Assembly (NCBI GenBank): GCA_951799425.1
Contig: OX637410.1
Span: forward strand, 4,526,001 to 4,590,000
Direction: 5' to 3'
Source of the DNA: Ilex aquifolium
Lineage: Eukaryota; Streptophyta; Magnoliopsida; Aquifoliales; Aquifoliaceae
DNA: 64,000 nucleotides
In this document: positions 43,842-54,370 of the stretch, one piece after another
Layout: every line of letters starts with the position of its first letter
How positions within the stretch are numbered: position 1 is the first letter of the stretch
The notes under the pieces: generated by a model
Told to the model about the DNA's origin: nothing
What the model saw: the letters and a program-made list of their open reading frames with translations, nothing else
Databases searched by the model: none
Position numbers and translations under genes: made by a program

Positions 43842-44760
43842 GAAAAGTGTCACTTTATGGTGACGGAAGGAATTGTGCTTGGCCATATAGTTTCGGCGAG
43901 GGGTATTGAAGTCGACAAATCCAAGGTGGAGGCCATCTCCAACCTCCCCATGCCAAGAGCCATCAAAGGCATCCGGTCATTTTTGGGCCATGCGGGGTTT
44001 TATCGTCGATTCATAAAGAATTTCAGTGCATTGGTCCGACCCTTGACCAACCTACTGTCTAAGGAGGTCCCATTTGAGTGGTCGGAGGATTGTGAGGCAT
44101 CCTTTAAAAAACTTAAAAGCATGCTAGTCACACCTCTGATCATGCAACCACCTAATTGGGATCGACCTTTTGAGCTCATGTGCGACGCGAGTGATTACGC
44201 GGTCGGTGCAGTGCTCGGTCAAAGGGAAGAAAATAGACCGTATGTGATACACTACGCTAGCAAAACACTGAATGAGGCTCAAATGAATTACACTACCACC
44301 GAGAAAGAGTTGCTAGCGGTAGTGTTTGCCTTAGATAAATTCCGTTCTTACATCATTGCTTCACCTATTGTTGTCTTTACTGATCACTCTGCTTTGAAGT
44401 ATTTGTTGTCAAAGCAGGATGCAAAACCGAGACTCATTAGGTGGATACTCCTCCTACAAGAATTCCACTTGACGATCAAGGACAAGAAAGGAGTTGAGAA
44501 CGTGGTGGCGGATCATTTATCCTGGCTTGTGGTGCAAGAGGCCGACGAGCACATTCCTATCCCTGACTCTTTCCCTGACGAACATTTGCTTTCAATTCAT
44601 TCTATATGTCCTTGGTATGCTGATATATGTAACTTTCTTGCAACAGGACAGATACCCCCGCATTGGAGCCCAGAAGATCGAAGACGATTTATGGCGGGTG
44701 TGAAGTACTTCTACTTCGACAATCCATACTTGTTCAAGTTGTCCCGACCAAGTCATGAGA
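43842..44760 (+). pseudogene. E9 RT connection and RNase H
   Basis: The open frame 43857-44774 continues RT in frame after the TGA: RSFLGHAGFYRRFIKNF, then RNase H with MCDASDYAVGAVLG, TTEKELLAVVFALDKF, VFTDHSALKYLL and VADHLSWL. All four acidic positions are present. The frame is lost at about 44755-44774 by a one-base shift (KMCT-stop), after which integrase continues in another frame. Confidence 0.87.
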
Positions 44761-45915
44761 AGATGTGTACCTGAGAATGAACAACGGGACGTGCTTGCAT
44801 TTTGCCATTCACAAGCATGCAGTGGACATTTTTCAACGAAAAAGACTTCGGCCAAAATTCTTCAATCAGGTTTTTACTGGCCCTCTCTTATCAAAGATTG
44901 TGTTTCGTTTTGTAAGGGATGCGACAGATGCCAACGCTTGGGTTGTGTGACCCGAAGAAATATGATGCCCCTTTCACCTGTGCTAGTCATAGAAATATTC
45001 GATTGTTGGGGCATCGACTTCATGGGTCCTTTCCCTATGTCATTTGGTTATTTGTACATCCTCCTGGCAGTGGACTATGTGTCCAAGTGGGTGGAGGCCA
45101 TCCCGACCAAGACTAATGACCACCGGGTCGTAGTCAAATTTCTCAAAGAGAACATCTTTTCGAGGTTTGGGATGCCTCGTGCAATCATAAGTGATGGTGG
45201 ATCACACTTTTGTAATAGGCCATTTGCATCTCTAATGTTCAAATATGGCGTCACTCACAAAGTATCCACTGCCTATCACCCACAAACAAATGGCCAAGCC
45301 GAGCTAGCCAATAGGGAGATCAAGAACATTCTAGAAAAAATGGTTAACCCCAATAGGAAGGATTGGTTCGATAGATTGACCGATTCCCTATGGGCATACC
45401 GCACTGCCTCTAAAACTGTTTTGGGTATGTCTCCCTACCGGCTTGTCTATGGAAAGGCTTGCCACCTGCCAGTCGAAATGGAACACAAGGCCTATTGGGC
45501 CATCAAGACTTTAAATTTTAATTTGAGAATGGCCGGTGATCATAGGAAGTTAGAGCTGAATGAATTGGAAGAGATTCGACGAGATGCGTATGAGAGCTCC
45601 AAAATCTCAAAGGAACGGGCTAAAATCTTTCATGATAATTCCATCATACGGAAATCATTCGAGCCCGGGCAAAAAGTGCTCTTATACAATTCTCGCCTCT
45701 CAATTTTTCAAGGAAAACTCCGATCCCGTTGGGATGGCCCCTATCTTGTCAAGGTGGCCTACCCCAACGGAGCTGTTGAGGTGATAAACCCGGAGAATGG
45801 CCAGACATTCAAGGTCAATGGCCAAAGACTTAAGCCATTCTTTGAAGGGTTTGAAGGGCAAGAAGTTGAGGAGGAGTTGACGGATCCCGTGTATCCGGAT
45901 TTGGTGGAGGAGTAG
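44755..45915 (+). CDS. E9 integrase domain, intact
   Basis: 386 codons. Zinc-binding residues are His18, His25, Cys56 and Cys59. The catalytic triad is Asp88, Asp147 and Glu183, with the standard 35-residue spacing between the last two. The C-terminal GPY-type motif ([14 protein letters not shown]) is near residue 330, and the protein ends [10 protein letters not shown]. It inserts the cDNA into host DNA. The ATG at 44755 is only where the frame opens; in the polyprotein it would follow RNase H, from which it is separated by a one-base frameshift. Confidence 0.9.
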   Translation: MRRCVPENEQRDVLAFCHSQACSGHFSTKKTSAKILQSGFYWPSLIKDCVSFCKGCDRCQRLGCVTRRNMMPLSPVLVIEIFDCWGIDFMGPFPMSFGYLYILLAVDYVSKWVEAIPTKTNDHRVVVKFLKENIFSRFGMPRAIISDGGSHFCNRPFASLMFKYGVTHKVSTAYHPQTNGQAELANREIKNILEKMVNPNRKDWFDRLTDSLWAYRTASKTVLGMSPYRLVYGKACHLPVEMEHKAYWAIKTLNFNLRMAGDHRKLELNELEEIRRDAYESSKISKERAKIFHDNSIIRKSFEPGQKVLLYNSRLSIFQGKLRSRWDGPYLVKVAYPNGAVEVINPENGQTFKVNGQRLKPFFEGFEGQEVEEELTDPVYPDLVEE

Positions 45916-46114
45916 ATTATGTCTATGATTTTTAATGTACAGTTGATTTCATTTACTTATGTTATTTTTATTTCATATCACTCACTTTCTTTGGTTGTAT
46001 AGTATTGATCTTCTTAATTTCAGATATTGGTGCTTTTGTCGAAGCTCAATTGTGAGGTGTTCTCTAACCCTACCTATCTTTTTACTGTCCTTCAGTGCAT
46101 ATCATTTTTTTTGT
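45916..46114. other. E9 spacer just after integrase
   Basis: Noncoding. It leads into the hairpin and polypurine site at 46115 and matches 9841-10097 (E2) and 57651-57844 (E8) in the opposite strand. Confidence 0.6.
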
Positions 46115-46151
46115 TGCATTGGGGACAATGCATGAATCAAGTTGGGGGGTG
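46115..46151 (+). promoter_or_regulatory. E9 internal hairpin and second polypurine tract (central PPT candidate)
   Basis: TGCATTG-GGGA-CAATGCA (46115-46132, 7 perfect pairs) then CAAGTTGGGGGGTG at 46138-46151. The 14-base tract is identical to the 3' polypurine tract at 50006-50019, but GAGGTGCAT follows it instead of the LTR. Confidence 0.7.
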
Positions 46152-48010
46152 AGGTGCATGCTACACCAATGTTTGTGGAAATTTTTGTGGATAATACCAA
46201 ATACCAATTTTTGGGGTGAAAAATTCACATTTCACATTTTTATAGATTTTTGGCTTACATTAGTGCAAATTATGTGAAAAATTTGAAAATTTTTGATGAA
46301 AAATATCTAAATGTTGATCTGTATTCCCTTATGAAGAGTGTGTGGATTAGATGATATATTGATCTTTGTTGTGAACTTTGTGCACATGAGCATACTATGG
46401 AAATTGATCATATACGTGAGTATCACATATGTATTGATTTTTGAATTCAACTGTATGTGACCTTTGAATGTGTAATTTCAGCAATTTACGGATTGAATTC
46501 ATGTTCTAGGCTTGACATAAGTAGTGGAGATGAGTAAGAACCTGTGAGAGCTTTAGTGCCAATCCTTATTGGAGCGAACTTACAATTACTCAAAGAACAG
46601 TTTTTCAATGTCAAATTTGTTCAATAATCTCATTATGTTTGTATTGGCTAGGCGCATTTGGGTAGTAGACTAATGTTGTCTTGTGTATGCAATGTTCTCC
46701 CATGCGTATATGGAAGTGATCTTAGGCCATCTTTGAATACTTTGAGCCTTAGCCTTTTTCTTGTGAAATTTTATCCCTAGTGCTGTGATTGAGCCTAATT
46801 GAAATTCATTTCTATGCCACACATTTGACCAAGCCGATGAAAGAAAAGAGAAATATCTACCTTACGTTGGTTGTTCCTAAAAGCTGAAAATGAGTGATTG
46901 CAAAAGTAAAGGAAGTGTGGGGTGGAAATTCGAGCAAGGGATAAACGGAAATGAAACTCAAGAAGTTCATTAGAAAAAGAATGAAAAATTCAAGAAAAGG
47001 AAGGAAATGGGTGAGAAGAAGAAAGAATGATCAAAAGAAAAAGAAATGTTAAGGAAAATAAGGAAAAGAAACAAAGAATGAGGTGAAGGTGTAAGAATGG
47101 AATGAAAAATCCCATAAAAAGGGAAGTGTCTTGAAATAAAAAGGCTTTCACTTGGAACAACTCTTTTGTATCCTATGTCCTTCGTTTCTTTTACCTCAAT
47201 ATCACCCCAAGGCCCCATTATAACCTTCAAAGTCCTAAGTGATCTAGTGAAGCATGGGAGATGTATAACTTCAAAGAAAATGACGAGTTAGTTTTACCAC
47301 CCAATGCCCTAGTTTTCTTTTCATGAGATTATGCCAAAGTCGCTTCATTTTCATAACGTGAACTTCATTTTTGGATCACATGTGAACATACTTTGTTTTG
47401 AACACAAGATTCATGGAGTGCATGCTAGGATAACGAGAGTGTATTTCATTGTGAGAGTGACTTTTGGTGAGTTTTGCATTGAAACTGAATTTGGCTAGCC
47501 ATTCGAATGTGAATTCTGTTGCGCAAGTGTTCAAATTATTTGTTCAATTCACACACACACGAGTTCGGAAATAAATGTGTAGGTGCATATTGTAGACTAG
47601 TATTTATGACTATGGTACTGCTCATGTGTGCTTAGTTCAGACATCTGAACAATTTATTATTGACTACCATGCTTACAAAATAGGGGAATATGGCTCAAGT
47701 TTTTGATATTTGAAATGAATTAGGGATGCCCGTATTATTAATATTATGATTTGCATTTTTGGGTGTTCATTTTGATAGTTAAGAATAAAAATCCATTCCT
47801 TGTACATTGAATGCATCAAAAGTTTAAATCACTGTGCAATTTCAGTAATAATTTGGGCATGATGGTTCGGATTGTGGTTTATAAGTGGAGTACATGTTTG
47901 GGATGGAGTAGAGGTCATAGGTAGTGTGGTAAAATGTCTAAGGAGGTCCTGAGTTGGAATGGAGTGGAGTGGTGTGCTCAGCAGGATTAAAATGGAAAAC
48001 AAAGCAGAAG
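46152..48010 (+). other. E9 conserved noncoding spacer
   Basis: No supported gene. Blocks are shared with E2 and E8 on the opposite strand: ATCTTAGGCCAT and GAGCCTTAGCC (46733-46765), a purine-rich tract (46967-47065), the segment around 47155-47225, and the stretch with the ACACACACGAGTTCGG repeat (47550). Conserved as well as the coding parts by eye. Confidence 0.6.
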
Positions 48011-48011
48011 C

Positions 48012-48124
48012 GTACCGGTACTGAGTACTGTTACAGTGTAGCCTCTGGAGCATAGCGTACCAGTACGCAGTACCGGTACGGTCATAACTCTGGAGTTCGG
48101 GCTACCGGTACTGCGTACCGGTAC
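48012..48124. promoter_or_regulatory. Internal palindrome array upstream of E9 env-like ORF
   Basis: TACCGGTAC-like palindromes centred at 48016, 48029, 48061, 48074, 48106 and 48119. Spacing is 13, 32, 13, 32, 13, a strict 45-base period. Linkers such as AGCAGAAGC and CTCTGGAGTTCGGG match the LTR array. It ends about 270 bases before the ATG at 48395. Very likely derived from, or evolving with, the LTR control region. Confidence 0.65.
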
Positions 48125-48394
48125 GGTTTGCTGAACCGAAATTTTTTTAGGGCTTTTAAGTTAAATTCTTCGGAGAACCCTTCATTTCCTACCTCTAATT
48201 ACAACCCTAAGCCAACCTCTCTCACTCGAAAAAACCCCCCAAGCCTCCAAATCACCTCATCTCTCCTTCTAAACCCAAACTCATCCCTTCCTAAGCCTTG
48301 ATTTTGTGTGCTACAAGCCTGTGAAACCCTAGGTACCGAATTTCTATAAACCTCTTTCCCCCTAATTTTCTCCAATCCCTTCAAGAATCTCTAC

Positions 48395-49716
48395 ATGGCT
48401 CGAAAATTGGATGTTGTTCCTGAAACCTAGACCCGATTGAGGGTCTTTTCTTGATCCTTTTTGCGATTTTCTCAATGGGGGCACTGTTGCATTGCATGGC
48501 CCGAACCAAAAGACCTAGGTCCCCTCCACCCAAGGATTCCACAAGCCACAAGAGAAGCGGGGAAGGGTCAAGTGAGGACCCAAATGTGCAAAGAAAGAAA
48601 GCCTGGAAGGAGGCACGACGCCAATGGATTCAGGGGAGGAGTGTCACTTGTGAGCGGCATCTTGACCACATCTCACTCACCCCAAGGCATGAAGTTGTAA
48701 AAATCATTGAGGGGCATGGCATTAGTTGTTGGTTCAAGCAAGTCGAGGGATATAATTTGTCAATGGTTAGGGAGTTCTACCAATCGCTCTGGGTAGTTGA
48801 GGTGGATGAAGTGGAGGTGTTGAGAACCAATGTACTTGGAAAGATGTTCGAGGTGACCCCCGACATCATTGCCACTCTTCTTGGAGGATACGAGAGACCA
48901 CCATCCTTCCCGCCTGTCTATCCTCACAATATCACTAGAGCCAAAAATAGAGAGGAGTTTGTGGCCCTAATGTATGAGGACCCCACTAAATTCAAGGGAC
49001 TTTTCCAAAGTGGAGGGTTAAAGCATGTGTACGGGCTTCTGAACAAACTTCTCCATTACAATTTATTCCCAAAAGCTTCGGAAAAGAAGCCAAATATGGA
49101 GAAGTTAGCCTTGTTAGATGCTGTTGTGTCGGGGAAAACAATCGACTTTGCACTTTTCATCTAGGAAGTGATGAAAGATTTTGCCGTTACAACGAAGCCG
49201 ATGACCAATTTGCTATACGGGAGCTTGGTAACCCGGATGTGCAATCACTTCAAAGTTAAGGGCTATGCATTTGACAAGATCACTCTTCTCGAGACCGAGG
49301 CTATTGGGAAGACCAGTAGTAAAAAGAGGAAAGCGATGAGGAAGGGGGAGCAGGCTAGGATAGTGGGATCTGATTCTGAGGCCCCCGGCCCATCCTCATA
49401 TGCTGGGCCATCCACAACTGCACCAGCACGCTCAACGGCCCAGCGTCTTGATGAACTAGAGATAACAGTGCATGGGATTGAGGCATCAGTGCAGGGAATG
49501 ATGGCCATGCTGCGAGAGATGTTCATGCATACCTTCCCTGGGAGGCCCATCCCAGAAGGACCTACTGTGCCAGCTACTGCCCCTTCTGCTTCTGCCCCCG
49601 TTGACCCCACAGTGGTTGAGGAAGAGGAGGATGAAGATGATGAAGATACTGATGAGGAAGGGGAAGATTGGGAGTCTGAGGAAGATGAGGATGATGATGG
49701 AGAGGGTGATGTGTAG
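48395..49716 (+). pseudogene. E9 env-like ORF, one frameshift and one stop
   Basis: ATG at 48395 (MARKLDVVPE), then a one-base frameshift near 48425. The hydrophobic segment (EGLFLILFAIFSMGALL) and MARTKR follow, and then the plant-transposon-like domain (CERHLDHISLTP, YNLSMVREFYQSL, KMFEVTPDIIATLL). The frame has one TAG at 49162-49164 (LFI-stop-EVMKDF) and continues to 49716 with a coiled stretch (RLDELEITVHGIEASVQGMMAML) and about 40 residues of Asp/Glu. Its stop is at a different codon from that in E2, so each is a separate mutation rather than a programmed signal. Confidence 0.8.
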
Positions 49717-49981
49717 TAGGCTATTGTAGTTGTTGCCTTTATTTTTATGTTGGATTGTACTTAGTTAGGATGGGGTCGTAGGTATTTTGGTTCCTTTTTG
49801 GATGTCCTACTTCTTGTACTCCATCTTTATAACACATCAATGGAAAACCACATTTCGGATTCAATCTTTTCTATGTTATTTTGTTAATTGCATTATGATT
49901 TTTGTTTTTGATTGATTGAGTGAATTGTTCGTTTAAATGGATTATAGTATGTTATGCTCATTACCTTGTATGGAAAATAAA

Positions 49982-50019
49982 TTTTGCTAAGGGACTAGCA
50001 AAACCCAAGTTGGGGGGTG
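49982..50019 (+). promoter_or_regulatory. E9 3' polypurine tract with hairpin
   Basis: TTTTGCTA-AGGGAC-TAGCAAAA (49982-50003, 8 perfect pairs), then CAAGTTGGGGGGTG (50006-50019), then the LTR. Confidence 0.8.
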
Positions 50020-51669
50020 TGATTAGCGCAAAAGTTTGCATATTTTAAGTGCTAATCATCCAATGTTCAATTGCTTTTGGGGGTTATTTGATTGGAGTTT
50101 TTTTATTATTGTGCTTAATGATTATTTTTGGTGTTTGCAGAAGAAGAGCGCTAAATGAGGCTTATTAAAGCCTTCCCAAAGGAGTTGAGGAAAATGAGGA
50201 TGAAAGAGTGGCTAAAGAGTGAAGAAATCAGAAAAATCAGACAAAGCAGCAGAAGCATACCGGTACGCAGTACCGGTATAGTTTGGCCACTGGAATATAG
50301 CATACCGGTACGGTCCAGCCTCTGGAGTTCGGGGATACCGGTACTGCGTACCGGTACGGTCCGCTGTTCCTTCCCCATTCTCTGCAACTCAAGCCAGCCG
50401 TTTTTGAGGGACCCACCAATCATTCTCCCACATATCTCTGACCCCCCATCACATTGTACAATCTCTCTGCACCCTCCATCTGACTTTGGAAGCTAGAATG
50501 TTAAATGAAGAGAGAGAAGAAGAAGCACCTGGGTGTGCAGGCTAGCTCTGCACTACCCTGTCCAGCTTGTCCCCTTTAACCCCTAAGGATTGAGGATCAC
50601 ATCAGAGAGCTAGGAGGAGACTAGGGGACATTTTTGGAGGGAAAGAGCTCTCAAGCCAGGGCATTCTGCATTGGTTACGGAGATATACAGAGATAGAGAG
50701 AGAGAGTCTGGAGAAGATGATGAATAGTGTCTAGAGAGATAAACTTGAGATTTTCACATTTTCTTCATTACATAGTCTTGTAATCTCCTGTAAGAACCTT
50801 TAAAGCTTCATTTAATGTTATTAATGCTAGTTCCTACAAGTTCATTGAAAGTTTAATTCTCTTTTAAAGCTTTTACCATTAATGCATCAAAGTTCTTCTT
50901 GTTCTTACCCTTAAAATGGGTATTTATTGTTTTCACTTTTAGGTTATATTTGTGTGCATTTAGTTACTCAAGAACTTCATTCCTTTGCTATGCATTTTCA
51001 TTACATTGTTAGTGTCATCTCAAGCATGAGTAGCTAAAATCTTTTAGTTGGCAAAACCAAGGGGAACCTCCACTTGGGTATGCCATTTCAACTCATTCTC
51101 CTCTATTTCTCAGAGTTTAATGGTTCAGTTTGACTGGGTTAAGGGTGGATAAATTGGTGAGTCTTTGATATTCCGTAGGCCTAGTCACGGTTTATGCTTA
51201 GATACTCACCCTTCTTATCCCTAGCTTCCCACGAATCAATCGTTCATTCATGCTCTATTGAAAGAGGGATTCGAGTTGAGATGGCATTCCTATTGGAGTA
51301 ACCTCTTGGGGTTGCCAACGTTTGTTTCTCATTTCATTTTCACCAACACACACTTCACCAAACAACTTTCAACAACAAGATATTTTACACTTTCTTTCAC
51401 CCAAAAATCACTTCCCCTCGGTTTACATCCTTCCCCGTGGAAACGACCTTGGAGTACCTCCAAGTAAAACACGACCCATAAAAGTCTCCTTGCGCTTGGG
51501 GAGCATTTTGTTCATACACATAACACATTTCCACCATTCCATTTTCCTATCTCCTTGCCCTTTCTTTTGACACTACCCAAAGGGAGAGTGACACTCCTCT
51601 TCATTCATATACGATACATTTTGAGGGATAAAAATAAGGGTTAGGGATAACAAGGTTTTCAACCAAGCA
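50020..51669 (+). repeat. E9 3' LTR (1650 bp)
   Basis: Starts TGATTAGCGC and ends AACCAAGCA before the duplicated GCAGT (51670-51674). It contains the array at 50257-50356, a CT-rich leader, the U5 hairpin CTTGGAG-TAC-CTCCAAG (51448-51464) and the GGGAGAGTGACACTCC segment (51580). Confidence 0.92.
50257..50356. promoter_or_regulatory. Palindrome array (TACCGGTA type) in E9 3' LTR
   Basis: Centres at 50261, 50274, 50306, 50339 and 50352 (13, 32, 33, 13). It has one palindrome more than the 5' LTR copy, which lost one. Confidence 0.65.
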
Positions 51670-51674
51670 GCAGT

Positions 51675-51957
51675 GAATAGGCAGACCAAGTGCAAACCTT
51701 CCGGAAGGTTTTCATCCAATTTGACTTTTTCTTGATTTCTTCACCTTCCAATCCTTCCTTTAAGCTATCCCCTCATCTTCATTGATTTCAAACACTTAAA
51801 TGGGGGCTTAACTCAAGCCATTTACATCTTTTCACCTACATTTACACAAAATTCCATTAAAGAGCAGATTAAATGTATTTCTCACCAAATTCACAACAAA
51901 AACAAGTATAAAAAGGGCATATCAACATACAATATATGCAATATTTTGTGCTAATCA
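51675..51957 (-). repeat. E8 3' LTR, inner part after E9
   Basis: Continues the LTR begun at 39618. On the minus strand it starts TGATTAGCACAAAATATTG at 51957. Confidence 0.88.
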
Positions 51958-51993
51958 CACCCCCCAACTTGAGCTTTGCTAGTCCCTAGCAAA
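51958..51993 (-). promoter_or_regulatory. E8 3' polypurine tract with hairpin
   Basis: Minus strand: TTTGCTA-GGGAC-TAGCAAA (51993-51975, 7 perfect pairs), then CAAGTTGGGGGGTG (51971-51958), then the LTR. Confidence 0.8.
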
Positions 51994-52281
51994 CATTATT
52001 TCAAACCACAAGCTATAAACTAAAAAAAAATCCATTCATACAAGTAAATATCCAAACATTCAAAATCCAAAAATCATCTTACAATTAAAGAAAAGACTTG
52101 GGCAATGATAAAATGAAACAACTGTGGTATTTTTCATTAATCATTCACAAAAGTTCATTACACTGGGTTAGAATTTCATAACAAAACGGCCCAAAACCTA
52201 AAGACACTTCTACAAGGCCGACAAACTAACCCTAACTCTGTACAATCTGAAATCAAAAGAACACAAAACACACAAGTCATC

Positions 52282-52337
52282 CTAATCACCCCCTCCATCA
52301 CTGTCATCATCAAATGTGTCCTCCTCCTCGGTCTCAC
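52282..52337 (-). pseudogene. E8 env-like ORF, last codons
   Basis: Minus strand ETEEEDTFDDDSDGGGD then TAG at 52282-52284: the acidic tail of the env-like protein. The E10 LTR follows at 52338. About 640 bases of the env-like middle, present in E2, are absent between here and 54639. Confidence 0.75.
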
Positions 52338-52675
52338 TGTAAACCCCCACATTCTTGTCTTTATATAACAATGTAATGATTTTTAAATGTTCATATATGT
52401 AGTGAGGGAATCATGAACTATATAGGTTGTAAAGGTAGAATTTAGGAAGTGTTCCGGAGTTAAAACACATTTTTGATAGAACTTGGGTAGAAAGAATTTT
52501 GACACTATCTTAGTATTTGGATCATAATTTTTTACCCTGATATCCTTTTGATCTGAAATTTTTATGGTAGATACTAGACTTCTAGGGCTACAAAAGAGTA
52601 TTTCACAAAAATTTTCTCAATCGATCTCTAAATAGGTTAAACCTTTATTGGAAGTTCTAACTAAAAATGGGAGTC

Positions 52676-52846
52676 CGTTCGAATGTTCGAACGACAGTTC
52701 GTCGCAGTACTTTTGTATCTGATAGAACTCTGATGGAAAAGTAAAAGTACTGGGAGCAACTAACGTTCGAACGCCATAATGACGTTCGAACGTGAAACAG
52801 TAATTTGCACTACTGACGTTCGAACGCCAAATGATGTTGGAACGTG
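52676..52846. promoter_or_regulatory. Palindrome array (TTCGAA type) in E10 LTR
   Basis: Pairs at about 52762-52793 (centres 52768 and 52787, 19 apart) and 52815-52846 (52821 and 52839, 18 apart), each with a CGCCA linker. Closer copies lie at 52680, 52688 and 52700. It ends about 52 bases before the TATA box. The layout is as in E3, an unrelated LTR. Confidence 0.6.
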
Positions 52847-52897
52847 AGGTCAAAATCCCGAGTATCAGATTCGCACACAGGGGACTTGTTCTCCTTC

Positions 52898-52905
52898 TAT
52901 AAATA
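52898..52905 (+). promoter_or_regulatory. E10 LTR TATA box
   Basis: TATAAATA directly after the array. Confidence 0.7.
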
Positions 52906-54285
52906 CTTAAGGACACCTCTCTTAGCCTCATTTCACCATTTCTGACCTTAGAAATTCTTAGAGAGAAAGAAAGAAGGGGAAAAACACAAGATTAAAGGGT
53001 ATTTGCACATTGGATCGGATCAAAATCTCTAGTTCTTCACACAAAGCTAAGGAAGCAAGGTAGGGGCTTCTTCCCATTTTTTTTCATTGAGGTTAGGGTT
53101 TATATATATGTATGGTTTGACTCTTAATCCTATATATATGCTATGAAATCATTATTTCTTGATACTCTTGCAAATATTACCATGTTTTGAAGGAAGCTAT
53201 GGTTGGATAGCCATGAAATCTCTTTTTCTTGTCTTGAAAACCCAAGTTTTCAAGAAAAATGAGTTTTTCTCTCAATATTCCTTTGTTCTTGATTTCAAAA
53301 CTCTAGTGCTTTGTATTGAACAATAAAATGGTATTTTTAATGATCTATTGCATATTTTCTTAAATTGTTCTATTGGAATAATACATGTGAAATTTGGGGA
53401 TTTTTGGATTTGCTTGTGATTTGAGGATATGGGATTGTATTGTATCTCTTGTGGATGTTTGGATGACCATGGGTGGCTGTTGACCGGATATCGTAGAGTG
53501 GGTAGATGCGTTTCTTACTCCGTGCGGGTTTGAATTTTTCCTACCACTCGTAGTGGGGTAGTGCATTGTGAGGATCAAACCACTATTTGCTCACGTGGTA
53601 CCGAGGCTGAGGGTTAGTATACTATTCCTGGGTTGGATTCGTCACTGCCAATGCGTTGGTATATGCCCTTCCTAAAGTTGGACATCCTTGCGAGGATCGG
53701 GTGTGTGTGTGTGGGCCAGGATATTCTTGATGTGTTTATTCATGCGATGTCATACATCATACCTGAGATACAAGTTGTGGTTTGAGATACATTGTGGGAA
53801 ATGGTACAAATTGTGGGTTATTGTTTATTGTTGTGGTAATGGTTTATTACAAGAATGTTGGAAATAGTTTATGTTTGGAATTGGTTTATTGTTGGGAATT
53901 GGTTTTACTTCTTCATTTAATTTATTGTTGTTGTGTAAAATGGAGATCGGTTGAAATGTCACTATTTTATGTCAAAAGTTATATATGATATTTGTAAAAT
54001 GAGACCAACTACTTTATATGCTTTCAAAACCTTGTTCGAGTTTGAGAGGATTTTCCTACAGAGCTTAGTGCTCACCCCCTATAAACAATATTCCTTTCAG
54101 ATTTTGGTTTAGAGGAAGAACTCGGAGTGGACGAGCAGGTACTTTGGGAAGCTCAAGTGGATGGGCATGTGGATCCGGAGGGGGATGTCTAGAATTTTTC
54201 TTTCTATGTTCTAGACTAGGAGATTCATTTTGAGATAATGTTCATGTTAATATTTTCCATATTCCGCTGCGAGATAATAGTTGGG

Positions 54286-54370
54286 CATATTCTTTTGGGT
54301 GTAATTGCCATAGTTTGACATATTCTTTTGGATGTAATGACCATGGTTTGACATATTCTTTTGGATAATG
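54286..54370. repeat. 33-base tandem repeat in E10 LTR
   Basis: Two and a half units beginning CATATTCTTTTGG (54286, 54319, 54352). The second unit differs from the first by a few bases. Confidence 0.8.

Larger units (their letters stand above)
41048..51669 (+). mobile_element. E9: Athila-type element nested in the E8 LTR (10.6 kb)
   Basis: Bounded by GCAGT at 41043-41047 and 51670-51674, with TG...CA ends. It carries a truncated 5' LTR (41048-41676), a chimeric junction, the gag end, pol, integrase, spacer, env-like ORF, polypurine tract and a full 3' LTR (50020-51669). The primer site and most of gag are missing although the duplication is intact, so the loss happened before or during integration or by a later internal deletion. 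Integrase is open, and the other parts have only isolated stops. Confidence 0.93.

Noticed and set aside
48484..48520. RTKR in the env-like protein as a protease processing site like that of retroviral envelopes
   Set aside because: It stands right after the N-terminal hydrophobic segment, is HTKR in E2, and fits a simple positive-inside membrane signal better.
49162..49164. In-frame TAG of the env-like ORF as programmed readthrough
   Set aside because: E2 has its TAG at a different codon and E8 has none in the part that survives, so these are separate mutations.
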